64,000 bases of DNA from Micropterus salmoides (GCF_014851395.1 NW_024040817.1:23945269-24009268); one strand, 5' to 3'; shown: positions 14,201 through 29,200, numbered from the stretch's first letter. Translations and numbers: made by a program. The notes: generated by a model from the sequence alone, not told the origin.

Positions 14201-17200
14201 CTAGGGAACACCAGTCTTACCCTGGTAGTGCAGCAGTTAAAAATATACCACTGACAAATTCTAACAAAAAAATATCTAATAAAGGTATCCCAACCTTTTG
14301 AAAATTTATGATTTCTGTTGCATGCATTTAAAATTAATTGATTTATGATTCAAAGAGCTCATATAAAATATATATTGTGAAAATTACTTCATTATGAAAA
14401 TTCACAGAAAACCATTTTGTCCCAAAGCAAATTCCTGACTTTAATTTCAGTTTTAATGCAAAGCTAATACCACTCACTGTAATAAAATACTTATTAAAGC
14501 ACTTAAGTTCAGAGAGCTTCTGTAGAGCTCTGTTCATTTTATTATTTTGTCTACAAGCTTAAGCTTGGCTCATTTTAAATCTGTCCAGAAGTAATTTTCG
14601 CAAAATCTCAAATTCAAATTCAGTGTGTTGAATGATAATCTCTGTCCTAGTCATTTTAAGGAAATCGTGGTACTTTGTGTTTGTAGTATCCTCATCCCAA
14701 AACACACACACAGAGCCCTGAGCTACAGATGATGCAGAGGAGAAACAGCAACCCACTGATATGTCGGGTTTAGCAACAAGTTTCCCACCGTTTCTGCATA
14801 ATTGGTGTCAGACTCCCATTCCCATACTGTCTGATGTGAGAGCAGCAGCCAGAGGCTACTAAACAATGTGCTGCGTGTGTGGATACTGTACATAACCTAC
14901 TTGACAAGTCCTGTTGCAATGCCTGTGAAAGAAGTGCACATAAAACAAACAGATGCAGACAGGCACACTGGTACACATTCACGCAAATCTACACTGATAG
15001 GTATATTTGAAGGGTATGCTGCATTACACGCTCGTACATAAGCATCCACGCTTGAGAAACAGATGCAGCAATAGAGACATACATACATACAGTAAACACT
15101 ATAACCCCCTTATCTCTGCAGAGCAGCACATCAAATGTTTCCAATATTCATCATCTAAGAACTTGCATAAAAACTAATCCTAGTCTTTGTAGTCATTCCT
15201 GCTTACAGTTCTTTTGCTAATATTCAGTGAAGCGTATATAATACCCTGTGACATGCAATAATCATTCAAAGCAAAGCAGTAAATATAAAAACAACACGTA
15301 CAAGAGAGAGCATTCTGAACCGGTTTAACTCTCCTCTGTACTCTTGGCCTCACACAATTACAAGGCACACCTGTGCTTTCTCTTGGGGAGCAGAGAATCG
15401 AACCCCAATGTTTTAAGTGTGCAAGAATTAGAGAAGACACCCATATTTTGTTTAGAGGGACAGCAGTCTAAAGCTTGGAGAGATTATTGTCAAACCACTC
15501 AGTGGTTTGAACCAAACAATGGAGGTGTGAAAGTAACCCTTCTTTGGCAAATACTGCTGAGGAGCACTTTAGCAGGGCAACTGTCCCTGTAATGCACCAG
15601 TAGAATACAGCATACAGGGTGCCAAACCTTTTGCAGATGACACATTTATTATCTATTTTGGTAATGTGTTAAATTAAATCAGCAGAAATACATAAAATAT
15701 ATTTTCTGCAAAGATGGTGTTAACTAGAACATATATAGACAATTAAAGCTGCAAGCTGCGTTGGGCGGGCACTCGCACGTGTAGTGCGTTGAGGTGTGAG
15801 GCGGCTGTGTTGCAGATTCTGGAGCTCTGCCGGTGTGGCTGTGAATTTGCCACGCACTTCGGACGCTGCTCAAAGGTGTGAATCATCACTTCCCCTGTCC
15901 CCTTTGTGGTGCTACATAGCACTTGGCGCTCCGACTATAACTGAAAATTGGCATGTATATGTGTTAGGGGCATGATCATCATCAAGCACGTAAAGTTTGG
16001 TGCAGATGTGAGCATGTAGACTGAAGTTACAACAACTTTCTGTTTTATGGCGAATCATTGATTTTGGACCCCACGCCACAGACATGCTATTCCACAAAAA
16101 CTCTTTTTTAATTTGCTCTAATTTGTACAACTTGTAATCATCAATGGTGAGTGCACAGCAAAAATCTAAAGTTGGTCGGACTAAATCCCTAGGACTTCCT
16201 GTTGGGTGTCGTGCTTTGCTCCAAGAGGCTTTTTGGTACGTCTGGACATGATACATGTGCCAGAGAAATTTCATACATGTAGGTGAAACGTACCACGGGG
16301 ACTGCTTCGTTAAAGGTCACTTCCTGTTGCCAGCTGGTGGCGATATAACTATGGGTGAATGTCGGTATGCAAATGTGTTCAGGGCGGGACTCTTATTAAA
16401 CGTGTAAAATCTGGTACAGATCTGCGCATGTACAGTCAAGTTACAACAATTTCCTGTGTCAGGGTGAAGTGTGGCCTCATCAATGTGTTAAGGGTTTTCT
16501 GGGAGTTTTGAAGTTCATATGTCCAACCTGCTCAGAGTAGTACATTACAGCGTAAACTGTGTCATTTCCTGTTGCCAGCAGGTGGCGCTATGACTTTGAG
16601 TGAATACTGGCATATGGATGTGTTCAGGGCAGGATTCTTATTATACATTTAAAATGTGGTGCAGATGTGAGCATGTATACTGAAGTTAGAACAACGTCAT
16701 GTTTCATGGCGAATCATCAATTTTGGCGACACACCACGGGCAAACTGGTCAACTGGTAATAACTGTTTGAACTTTAAATCGTCAGTGGGTTTAGACTGCA
16801 CAGTGACAATTTGAAGTCAATCGGGCTAATTCCCTAGGAGGAGTTTGTAAAAGTACAAAGTGTTTAAATCGCCAAAAATGACCATTAAATCCAAAATGAC
16901 CGACTTCCTGTTGGGTTTAGGCAATGACTCCAAGAGGCTTTTTTGTATCTCTGGACATGGATACACGTACCACAGAAATTTCGTACACATAGGTGAAACT
17001 TTGCCCGGGGGCTGCTCTGTAGGTGGTGCTAACAAGCTATTTTGCCACAACCACAATATAAAATATGAAATTTTTCGCGCCGCCTGAATTATGTGCTGAG
17101 TTTTCGAGCATGTTTAGGCATCCAAAATTGAGATTACTTTGCAGAAAAAATAAATATAAGTCCTTCAGTTCCAATAGGGACCTCACATGTTTCATGCTCG

Positions 17201-20200
17201 AGCATAATGAACAAAGAATATGTACAGTTGGCCAGACACCAGTATGTATTTGTGTGTAAATGTGAAGGTGGACATTGCTAGAAAAGAACAATCATTTTCA
17301 GGAAAGTTTAATGGATAAAAAAGCAGTGCTGAATAAATTAATAAAATATGAAATATTGAAAAAATAAAGAAGTAGTATAACAATAATAGTAATAATGAAT
17401 AAATGGTGTTATTCTGCAGTGCTCATTCCACATTTCTCAGACAAAGAGTGAATAGGTTCTGTATTTCTTATATAACTCCAATACCAGTCCTAATACACTA
17501 TAGCGCTATCTTATTTACAACATTTGGTGCATCCTGGTTAGCCCTTCCACTTCCAGCGACCAAAGGTTATGTTCAAAGCCCTCCATCCCTGTCATGTAAG
17601 CGCCTCAGGCAGTGGGATGCTTGTCATGCAAATGCTTTTGTGAAACCCTTAGGTCCTTTTTACCTATGCTCCACCTCCCCATACCCTAGACAGAAGACGC
17701 TGAGGTGTTTCACAGGATTTGGCAGCATGAATAAAACAAAAAAAGCACGTCTTCTAATATGTGTACGTATGTGCCTTTATGCATCAACTATTAATGTGCA
17801 TATGTACAGCATTTGTGCATTGGTGTGATGTGAATGAGCCTGAAATGCAATCTCAGAATCAAGCACCAGTCATGTGTTGGATCCATGCTTATGTCTTGAC
17901 AGATTCCATGTTCTAATGCAGCTTTCAGGACTGTCAGGCACCAATAGACATTATGTTCTATTTTCAGACAAATGTGGTAAAAGGAAGACAGAAAGGTACA
18001 TGAAAGGAAGAGGATGAGGAGATGAGTAAAAAAGAGAAGATGGCGAGAGAATAACAGTGATGCAGGAAGGTAGCAAGAAAAGATGTTGATACTGACATGG
18101 ACAAATCTATCCATCTCTTTCTTTCTTTTACTCTGAGGTCATGAAGACCAGAATTTTTTGAACCAATCCTCTTTATTAAAACTTTCTTTATAGCCATTCC
18201 CAATTTTTCTTGTGCTCTGTGATGCAGACACTGGCGCCATAGCTGGGCAGGTTCACACTTGTTAAATGCGACCAAAATACTTCACAGCTAGTCATACAAA
18301 TTTGTTCACTGCAGTGGAACTAGGAAGCTTCCACTGGGGAAAGTCCATTTAAAGACAAACTTGACACAAAAGCATTAACACAAAAGCTTGGGGAAGAGGG
18401 GTGAGGCGGAGTGGGTGGGGTTGGGAGGTACACCAAGGATGAATAAAAGGACAGGTTGAGAGAAGTGGAACTACTGTATGTCTCCCCAAGAAAAAGGGAA
18501 TCTGGGTCTATGTGTGCAGTTTATGTTTTGTGGAGTCATAAGAAGCCCCGTTTTGAAGTTTACTGCTAAGGGCCCTCCTTTACACTTGTCCCCCACTTAA
18601 CAAGATAAAACAGTTCAATCAAGTGTCAGAGGAATTGCCGCAAGGAGATGTGATGGGGACAAGTGGGATGGAAAAAAATTTCTCAGGTATTTTTTGATTC
18701 TGCCTTAATTGTTTTGTATTCATATGAGAGAAATAGAGAGTGAAACAGAGAGTGCAGAGCCTCTCATATGAATGCAAAATAGTCTAGCTGCAATCATGAG
18801 TCATGTGAGGAGTCTTCACAGTATGTGTATGTGTGCACGAAGATGATAAGTAAGTAGGTGTGTGTGTGTGTGTGGGGCGGGGGGTATGAGGCAATGAGCA
18901 AGAAGTTACATATAGAACAAACATGCAACTATCTGCTTTCTCACAACTAATTGAGATTGCATGTATAAAGGCAATGTCATGCTGAGAGCTAACCCTCGCC
19001 AATAAATGGGATCATCCTTCAAGGTTGAGACACATCCATACCATGGGTTTTAAAAGACACCAACCTCACCAGACAGTACAACCAACACATTGGGGTTGTC
19101 TTGAAACCTGAACCACAGAAATCGTTTTCCAGTTCATGTACTGCAAGGCACATGATGTATAAATATGTATAACACGTTATCATACAGATAAAAGGTAAAA
19201 CCGTTACAATTTTGTTTGGGCAGGAAAAGGTGTGAAATTAGGAAAACAAATCTGTGAGATAAAAGTAGAGGTTAAAGAACGTGCACACACATGCACACAT
19301 CCTTCTGCCTGCACCATCCATTTACATTAATTCGCTTACAATAATTACTCAACCTTTTTCTTTCTTTTGTTTTTACTTTTTCTTCTTTACTTTGTATCAA
19401 TAACAAATACAACTGCCTTTTATAAAGTTCCATCAAGGAAAAAAGACATGTAAAATGAAAAACTACGACAACACGCAGTAATGAGGATGATCAACAGCAC
19501 ATTAATGTTGTACATCTACTCATTAACACAACAACAACAAGAAAATGCCACACCTTACCCCCTCCACACTTAATTTATCAGAATATCTGAAACCTTAGTA
19601 TCCTTGATGTACTTGAGAAAGCACTTGACACATGCATTGGACCATTTCTCTAACTTAAGAATCTATAGCACAACCTCAATCCAATGTATATGAGATGGGG
19701 GTGCAGGAGATTTCCACTTCATTAGGATCAGTCTCCTAGCCAGTAAAGTGGTAAAAGGGGAATACATTTTTGGGGGGTAAAGAGAAACAGGGTAAAGAGG
19801 ATGACACCCCAAAGAGAGCACTGAAAAGGGTTATGGCTGAAGATTTTGACTCAAAGTATACAAAGTACTAAAAAATAATTGTCCAGAAGTTAAACAAGGA
19901 TGGACAGAGCCAGAGCATATGCATAGTTGGCAGGGTCCTGATGACATCTGTTACAGATCAGGGAGTGTGGTGCACCACTTTATATTGTATCAGGCCATGC
20001 TTTGCACAAATAGATGAGATGTGTACTCTTCCCAGAATCTCTCCCCAAACCTCATGTTATTCATCCATTCATCCATCGTCAACCGCTTATCCTGCATACA
20101 GGGTCGCGGGGGGGCTGGAGCCTATCCCAGCTGACATCAGGCGCAAGGCGGGGTACACCCTCGACAGGTCGCCAGTACATCGCAGGCCTCACGTTATTTC

Positions 20201-23200
20201 CTGCCCCAAATCTGTCTTCCAATAACTTAATCGAATCAAGTGACTCTATGCCTAAGTGTAGATTCTAGAGACGAGAAGGCACTCAACCTTATCCTTAACC
20301 ATAACCAGTCTCAAATCTTTCACTTACTTGAATTTAATTCAAATGTAGAACTACCACAATTCAATTAGCTATACTCAAGCAAATACAACTTCACTGTTTG
20401 AAATGAATCCATATTTTGAGTGGTTCAAAACACAAATTGCTTCAGGAAGAAACAGAAGCACACACAAGTGAACAAACTAGAGATACATAAAAAATTAAAC
20501 TTTGTTTTGGGCTGTGCAAACCCAGTGGAATATATGTGCATATTAATTTAAGACTGGGGGCACTATTTATGTGATAGAGGAAGACAAATGTGGGATACAT
20601 TGCATTGGAAAAGTGGTTTATATGGATCTGTAAAGAATGTACATTATATGATGTTATTTCCAAAGACTATTTTAGAACTCAGATTTTATCATTCTAGAAC
20701 AAGTACAGAAAGAAAACAGACCAGAAAGAACAGAAAGTACTTCTGATCTTATCTAGAGACAAATCCTGCTGCTGCTTTGTAGACAGCAAACAAGTGAACA
20801 ACTACTAAGACACTGTGACAGACCCCAATTGTGATTTGCTGAGGATATGAAGACATTTTGTAATTCAGCTCTCAAGAGATATCAATGGTTATGGAGTTCA
20901 ACATTACAGTCCAAAGTAACTGGATTCGCATTGAACATTTGGTTTTCACTGTAAACTCTCCCTTTAAAGGTGTTGAGTGAAATCATACTCTTTTCTAACC
21001 TCTCTCTGCGTTATACTGTACTGTAATATGCAATCTTTGATGGAAGTTCACAATAACCTCAAATTATCAGTAGGTTGGATATTAATACGCACTGATTTAT
21101 TGTGCAACAGAAGTATGTGAAAGAGAAGGTCATGATAAAAGAAACAGAAAACCAACAGAGGAGGGATTACAAAGCCAATTATTCATCCCCCCACAACCAA
21201 AATGAACTATAGACAGAGTTCAACTACGGGCCTAATTAGAATGGGCTCCCCGCTCTTTATTTACTGTGTAAGTCCTATTGATGCCTTGTGAAACAGTCAA
21301 AACAGCACCATACAGTATTATGACCTACACAATCAAACATGTTGTACAACATTGGAGCTCTCAAATTAGAGGGCGTGCTTCTTACTAAATACCAATTTTA
21401 GATGAATATGTATGGCTTCATTGTTTAGTGTACCATGTGGCCTAAATCCCTCCTATGATCTCTGCAGCAGTAACCACTGGATTTTCCACCTGTGAAATGG
21501 CACACTGCCTCCCTTACCTCTATTCCTTCTATATTGTTATTATCTCTTTATATCTGTATTCCACAATCTGCCTCCCACCTATATTCTCTTTCCATCAATA
21601 ACTCTCCTGTTCTTTCACAAACTTAGTACAGTTTGATTATTGTGCTACCTTCAACTACACCATTTGATATACAAGGACTCCCCGGGCTAATGCATTGCAA
21701 ATTCTTTGCAATAATGAATTGCGAGGGTGGGATCAAAGGCATGGATATGGAGCATACCTTGCAGAGGAATGCCATCGACCCAGAGGTAGTGAAGGCACTA
21801 ATGAACCTAAACTAGCAATCATGAGGGACCTAGGAATGTCAGATGTTCAAGCTATGAGACAGCACACACACACAAACATATCCATGCAGACAACCACAGA
21901 ACTATTATGTAAAATGATATGGTACAGTGAACAACAACAAAAACAAAAAAAACTATACAGTGCAGTGTGAAAGTATTAGGACATGTTTTTCATTGTGTTG
22001 GATTTATACACATTGGAATCCAAATGAAATAATGTCCAAATTGAAGCTTAAAACGTGCCTGGAACAAGCAAGTACTGGCTGTGATAAAAGCCTGTCAGAG
22101 ATTACTAGGATAGATACCAATCTTCTGATGATGTCTGTAGACATAAACTTTTAATTAAGTTCATATTGAACTGTGAAAGTACTTCCTGTCCCCTAAAATT
22201 GTTGAACTATGTTTGTAGAATGTATACAAAAAGCACTATGATTCCAATGTGCAGTACAGAGTACAGAGCATCACAACAAAGGATTTTATAGGATAGTATA
22301 TATAGTACATACATGTTCCACTCTGACGAGCATGTGATGTGCTGGAAAATGTAATCCACTTTATGAGGAGAGAGAGAGATTATAGCCCTCAGACTTAAAC
22401 CATCTTTTGTGTTCTCTGATTCTTCCACATGCTCCTTCATATACACATGTACTTGGATTTAACAGAATGCTCCTTGTGGAGCACTGTTCCTTAAATTACC
22501 TAGGCTTACAAGATTATTACATTAGTTTACATTGCTGCTTCAAGAAAATGCCTAAACACAGTTAATATTCTGAATACATTCAACACACTTTGCTTGATTC
22601 TTCAGGCTTAGTGGCCATCCATTTCAATGATGTCAAACATGGAAGTTATCATAAGCATGTTGATATTTGACTGACACTGGTCTTAACATGCTTGCAGTCC
22701 TAAGTAGGATAGAGAATAACAGTAATACCACCACGGTTAAGAGTTCAATATTCATCTTTATCTTCTTAAAAAGTATAGTATGCACACACACACACACACA
22801 CACGCCAGCCACTTTATTAGGTACACCTGTTCAATTGCTCGTTAACACAAATAGCTAATCAGCCAATCACATGGCAGCAACTCAGTGCATTTAGGCATGT
22901 AGACGTGGTCAAGACAACTTGCTGAAGTTCAAAGCGAGCATCAGAATGGGGAAGAAAGGGGATTTAAGTGACTTTGAACGTGGCATGGTTGTTGGTGCCA
23001 GACGGGCTGGTCCGAGTATTTCAGAAACTCCTGATCTACTGGGATTTTCATTCACAACCGTCTCTAGGGTTTACAGAGAATAATATAAAAAATATAAAAT
23101 ATCAAAGTGAGCGGCAGTTGTGTGGACGAAAATGCCTTGTTAATGTCAGAGGTCAGAGGAGAATGGGCAGACTGGATTAAGATGACAAAGGTAACAGTAT

Positions 23201-26200
23201 CTCAAATAACCACTCATTACAACCAAGGTATGCAGAATACCATCTCTGAATGCACAACATGTTGAACCTTGAAGCAGACGGGCTACAGCAGCAGAAGACC
23301 ACACTGGGTACCAATCCTGTCAGATAAGAACAGGAAACTGAGGCTGCAATTTGAACAGTCTCACCGAAATAGGACAATAGCAGATTGGTTGCTTTGTCTG
23401 AAGAGTCTCAATTTCAGCTGCGACATTCAGATGGTAGGTTCAGAATTTGGAGTAAACAACATAAACGCATGGATCCATCCTCCTTTGTATCAATGTTTCA
23501 GGCTGGTGTTGGTGGTGTGGTGGATATTTTCTTGACACACTTTGGGCCCCTTAGTACCAACTGAGCATCATTTAATCGCGACAGCCTTCCTGAGTATTGT
23601 TGCTGACCATGTCCATCCCTTTATGATCACAGTGTACACATCTTCTGATGGCTACTTCCTGCAGGATGATGTACCAGGTCACAAAGCTCAAATCATCTCA
23701 AACTGGTTTCTTGAACATGACAATGAGTTCACTGTACTTCAATGGCCTCCACAGTCACCAGATCTCAATCCAACAGAGCACCTTTGGGATGTGGTGGAAC
23801 GGGAGATTCGCATCATGGATGTGCAGCCGACAAATCTGCAGCAACTGTGTGATGCTATCATGTCAAAATAGACCAATATCTCTGAGGATTGTTTCCAACA
23901 TCTTGAAAGTATGCCATGAATGCACATTTTGACTTAATTATCCACAGCACTTGCTGCCATTTTCCTGCAGCTCCTGTGTTTTTGTGTATAGCTAAGTTGC
24001 TTGACCTTGTTTCCATGTCGGCGGTATGGCTTTTTGGCCACCAGTCTTCCATGATGACCACTGCTCACCAGACTCGGGTGGGTGGGTGATAGGTATACCT
24101 GGGTCCCACTGTTTTTTGCCATTTCTGAGCTGATGGCACGGCTGAACATCTTCCAGTGGTGAATGGGTGTAAGCATGATGGGTCTTTTTATCTGCTGCAG
24201 CCCCTTTCTTTGTGCTTCAGCTTGGACAACACAACTGGAAACCTCTCTGCCTTGAAATTTCTACCAGGGAGAGACCTGCTGATGCAGTAGAACTACCTTG
24301 TGTCTTGTTGCTCTGCTCAGTCTTGCCACGGTGTATGACTTCTGACAGTCTGTCTTCAGCAACCTCACTTTGTTAGCTGACTTTAGCTGCCAATTGCATT
24401 CCTCCTACACAGCTGTTTCTTTTTATGTTAATGATTGTAGTACTGAAGGCAAAAAGGGGTCACACCAAGTTTTTAATTGATTTAGATTTTTCTTTTGTTC
24501 ACTCACTTAGGATTTTGTTAATATAAATATAAATGATTAACATGTCTATTAGCATGTGTATAGCATTCTTACTTTACAGTATTCACCACGCCTGCACAGT
24601 ACTGTATTAAAGCATAAAATAACTTATTAATTTAACTTCCTTCGGTGTAGTCTGAAACCTAGATGCTTGGAGGTGGCATTCCTCCTCACCCAGAAGTAAC
24701 TCAACTATAGCACAATAGCAGCTCTTTGAAGATTGATTACACAGCAACCTGTAAAAGTGATGAATACCACTGCAAAAAGGGGGGCTAAATTGGAAGTATA
24801 TTGAAAGGTGGTAGATTGAAAGAAAGCTTGGAAAAGAACAATGTAATCAGAAAACTACAACGCACGAACAAGGAAACAAAGAGTGTGTTCAGACCTAATA
24901 GTGCTTCCAGGGGCCGCCTCAATGGTCCACATACAGTGCAGGTTGTGCTCATATGGAGCTGGGTAGCCCGGAGACAGGATACGACCAGAAGGCTCATCCT
25001 TGATGGCACCCCCACACTCCGCTACAAAGAGGAGGGAAAAGAGAAACAGAGAGATTAAGGGGGTGAATGGTGAGTAGGAGTAAAGAGGGTAAAACATGCA
25101 AGAGCAAAATAAGTACAAGCTCATCAATGATCTGAAAGTCAAATGAAGAAAAAGTTAACATACTTAACATACCAGAAGCTGCATCATCCAACTTCCAGTA
25201 AAGTGCATCATCAGTTTCCTCTCATCATTATTAATTATTGACATAGTAGTCATATGCTCAAATGTGATGTGCTTTATCATCTTGTTTGCAATTTGAATGA
25301 TGGGAGGGAGAGCAGCCAACTTAATATACTCTATGTGTATCTCCTTGGCTCAGCAAAGGCAATCCACCATCTCAACCAATGACCTCATCCTGTTGCCTTT
25401 GAAAGTTGATGGACTTGTTGACTGAACAACAACATTCAATATATTAGACTCAAGTTCAGTGCAACCTTTAACAAAGACTTTTCGACAGATAAGGCAAACG
25501 CTTCAGTATAAGTTCAGGTATCAGTCAGGAAAGCTATATAATGCACGTTTGTACAGAACAGATACAAAGTTGCCTTAATGGAAATATTGCTGATATTAGT
25601 ATCTACTGGGCAACATGGTAGACAACAGATCATACCAAGAGAGTGGAAGACTTTTCATGAATCACTTGAATGTCACTGAGGGTGCTTACGGATGCTGTAG
25701 TTGTGGTAGCAGTAGACAATATGGCTTCTAGTATCATATCACATTTCAACAAGCCTCCCCACCGCACCCCCTCCCTGAGGTATACAACACACATCCATGA
25801 TAACAACAACATAAACACACATCACTGGAACTACAAAGCAAAATTAGAGGCCAAAGCTTTTTGTCAAGAACAGTGGGGAGTTTTTTTTCAGTCTCAAGTA
25901 ATGAATTGCCATCAGAAACGCTCTGTGACTGAAAAGCAATTTTCAGCCCCCCCTTCAATTACCACCTCCTACCCTTATCCAAAAGTTAATGAAAAAAAAA
26001 AAGTTCCCCAACAACATCTGACTTCAAGTGTTTTTTGTTCACAATTTTGAGGCCATCTCAACTGACAAGAGGAGGATAAAAGTGTTCTTGTTTCTTTTCC
26101 TTCCCCTGAGAGAAAAATATATCCTTCAAACAGGAGGAAAACGGAGGAATCATACTCAGGATGATGGGTGTGAAATCCATCTGTGGCAAGTAGACCCTGT

Positions 26201-29200
26201 ACTGAAATACAGCAACAATGGCAGACACACACAAACAGAAGCATCCTGGCAAGAAGGAAGTAAGCCACTAAGCAACTAACTACATAAAAATACTGCAGTG
26301 TACACACATACAGGGTAACAGACCATCAGACAGGGACAAGCTGTGGCTTCTCCATACACATTGGACAGAAAAAAAGCACCTTCCTTTTGATAAACATGTA
26401 TTTCCTCATGTTTGCAAATAAATCTTTCCTTTGTTTCTCTCTGTGTCTCCCTCCTTCAGACTCTCCATCTCCCTCACGCATTTAAACAGCAGTGATCACC
26501 AGGGCTGGCCTCTGATCATTTTTGCTGTCAAAGCATAAACACATGAAACAATACACATGCACACATCGGCACATACTGTAAATAGACTACATGCTTAGTT
26601 GCAAAAAATGTCTTAAAGATTTGACTGTCATTTTTGCTTTTACTGTCTTGGAAGGAGGGGGAAAATATACAAAAATGAACGTATCAATCTTCACACTGCT
26701 GAGGTTTTAGTCTCTCAAAGTCCCCCCCCCTCTGTTATGCTTTTCTTGTTGAAGAAAGCGTGTTTCATGGGGTGAAAAGAGAAGACGGTGATCTATCACA
26801 GTAAGACAAAGTCATCTCTTTCTTCCAGCCTTATGACCTAAGAAACTACTGCTCAGTGCTGACATGACAGTGGATCTCCCTCAGCTACTCTACCCCTCCA
26901 GTATCCACATACATCTTTCTAAAACAACTCAGGTTGTGCCTCTATTTTTGTCTTACCTTCTTCTCAAAGTAGATTAAATTTCCCCCTGTACAAGACAACG
27001 TGCATGTGCATGATCAAATTATATGTGTGTGTCTTGTAATTTATGGAAATGGAACATTGAACATCTAGGAGACTCCTTGCAAATCAAACATATAACATTT
27101 TACTGAAGCACCATACAAAAACTATGTACTGTCAGTTATCCATTAATATGTAGAAATGTGTGGTGAGCTATAAAAAAAGACATTTATATGTAATTATCAA
27201 AACTGACTATGCACAAATTAAGTGTCAATAGCATACAACCAGTTTTACAACTAAACCTTGCAACGTTCTTCTTCTGTGACCTTCAGGATGTGAACTCTCC
27301 CAACTGTTTTCAACTCAATTTCATTTCCCCCCCTTCCCTCCTCGCTATACCCTTCCCATCTGTGTTCAGTGTGTCCTTGGTGCTAGAAAATAATCCCACC
27401 ATTACAAACACAAACAGTCCCTCATCTGCTCCCAAATTCACTCTGGCTGTTAGGCCATCATCTGCAGTGAAAGGGGCATGGGGAGGACAAACGTGTTCAG
27501 AGATATACAGTATGCTGAATGTTTTTTGTACCCAGACATGAAATTACCTGTCAGTTTGGGTTGAAACCGGAGCCAAGCAATATTATTCTAATCACCTTGG
27601 CTGATGTCAAAAAGCAGTATCCTGCCTGTTTTCCTTACCGAGCTTCTGGCTGGCTTCTGAGAGACTGTCAAAATATTGCCCAGGAGAAGACTCAAAACAT
27701 TGCTTTGGGTTTGTTACCATGACACCATATAGGCAGCATGTGTGTGTACGTATGTCAGTTTAATAGTTTTGAATATAATAACGTATACTATTTGTGTCAG
27801 CTGGCAAAAAGTTAAAGGTGAACTCAAAATAAATTAAAAAAAGATCAGATTAGTATAGCCTCTGCTAAACGTTAATGGAGAAATGATCTCCGTACAGTTG
27901 ACTTTCAAAGTCTTTCCACCTCCGACAGCTAGGGGTTAAAAACCTGTCTATGCAGAATTAAATTAAAAAATGATGCAATATGAATATGAGGAGCTAAATA
28001 GAGCAGAGTCATTTTCAATGAGATAACGCTCTTAGCTAAAGAGCTAAAACAAACCACAAAACTTTTCTAAACCTGCACTGGCAAAGAAAAGTATTTTAAG
28101 AATAATTTTGGTATTTTAAACCTATTTTCACATATTTTGGTGTCAAAATGACTAGTACTTGGTACAAAATGTTTTGGTACCTGTGCAACAGATGATTTCA
28201 GACAGCAGCTGCGAACCAGCTGCAGTGGTGGCAATTGCGCATGTCAAAATTACATCCACAAAAAGTGCTTGTTTTTGCCAACAACAGGCTCAGACTTTTA
28301 TACAAGGTGTCTGACAACATCATGCAGAGGATCCCTATGAGTGACTCTCGGTGACACCAGTTGTTGCAAGAAGAAGCCGGTAGAAATGTGAGTCAGTGTT
28401 GGAGAGGCAAAGTTTATTTCCTAATGTTACTCCAACATAACAAACTCCTCTTATAAAAACTCTAAAATACTTTAAGTACACTAATGCCCTGTACTTGAAT
28501 AACATTTTGAAGCACTTGTCATTTATTAGAGTATTTCCATTTTATGCTACTTTAAACTTCACTAGACTTCTTTGACAACTTTAGCTACTAGTTAGATTTC
28601 ATTTGCAATTTTTATTCCATATAAAACATTAGTTCATATAACTTTTTTCAACTGACTACCAACAAAATGTAAGTTATTTTGCTACAACTTGGCCAGCTGC
28701 AACATTAAACTGCTGCTTGCATGTTATTGCATCATAATAATAATAATCCAACATGATAATGTTCAGAAAGTGGTCATTCTGCATAATGAGTACTTTCTAT
28801 ACTTTTGTTTACTTTTGTAATGCAAAACAAATTAGCTACAAAATTAGCAGAACCCAGAATTAAATTGGCAAATAAACTAATAATTCTGCCAAAAGCATAG
28901 ACACACTTGATCCCAAACCCCTTCAAGGAGCACTTGACTCACCAACACACAGTGGGAGGGGGCTGTCCCATGCCCTCCTCTCCCCCCTCAGGCATGTGAG
29001 CACCTCGGGGCCTTTCAGGGTGTAGCCTGGGTCACAACTATACGACACAGTGCTCCCTGCAAAATGACCCTTGTCCTCCCGCTTATAGCCAAACTGCGGA
29101 ACACCTGGATCCTCACATTTCACCAGCTCAAAACCTTGGAGAGACAGAGAGGGGAAATGGAGACAAAAGGGTTAGGAAGGTATTGAAGAACAAAGTGCGA

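Larger units (their letters stand above)
12777..24894 (-). other. csmd2 intron inside CUB8 (largest in window)
   Basis: 12.1 kb phase-2 intron that collects most of the mobile DNA: a teleost repeat at 15741-17209, a hairpin at 18712-18779, a repeat piece at 20060-20187 and two Tc1-like relics at 22805-24606. The stretches 12777-15740 and 20188-22804 hold no gene that I recognise. Confidence 0.75.

Noticed and set aside
17403..17828. 141-residue plus-strand open frame as an intronic gene
   Set aside because: Low-complexity composition, no domain or conserved motif, and no splice or promoter context.
21955..22215. Possible MITE (starts with an ACAGTGCAGTGTGAAAGTATTAGG-like block)
   Set aside because: It resembles the start of some fish Tc1-derived repeats, but I could not find matching ends or a TA duplication, so it was not called.
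25670..26050. 126-residue plus-strand open frame
   Set aside because: His- and Asn-rich chance frame with no recognisable motif, in an intron with nothing on either strand to support it.
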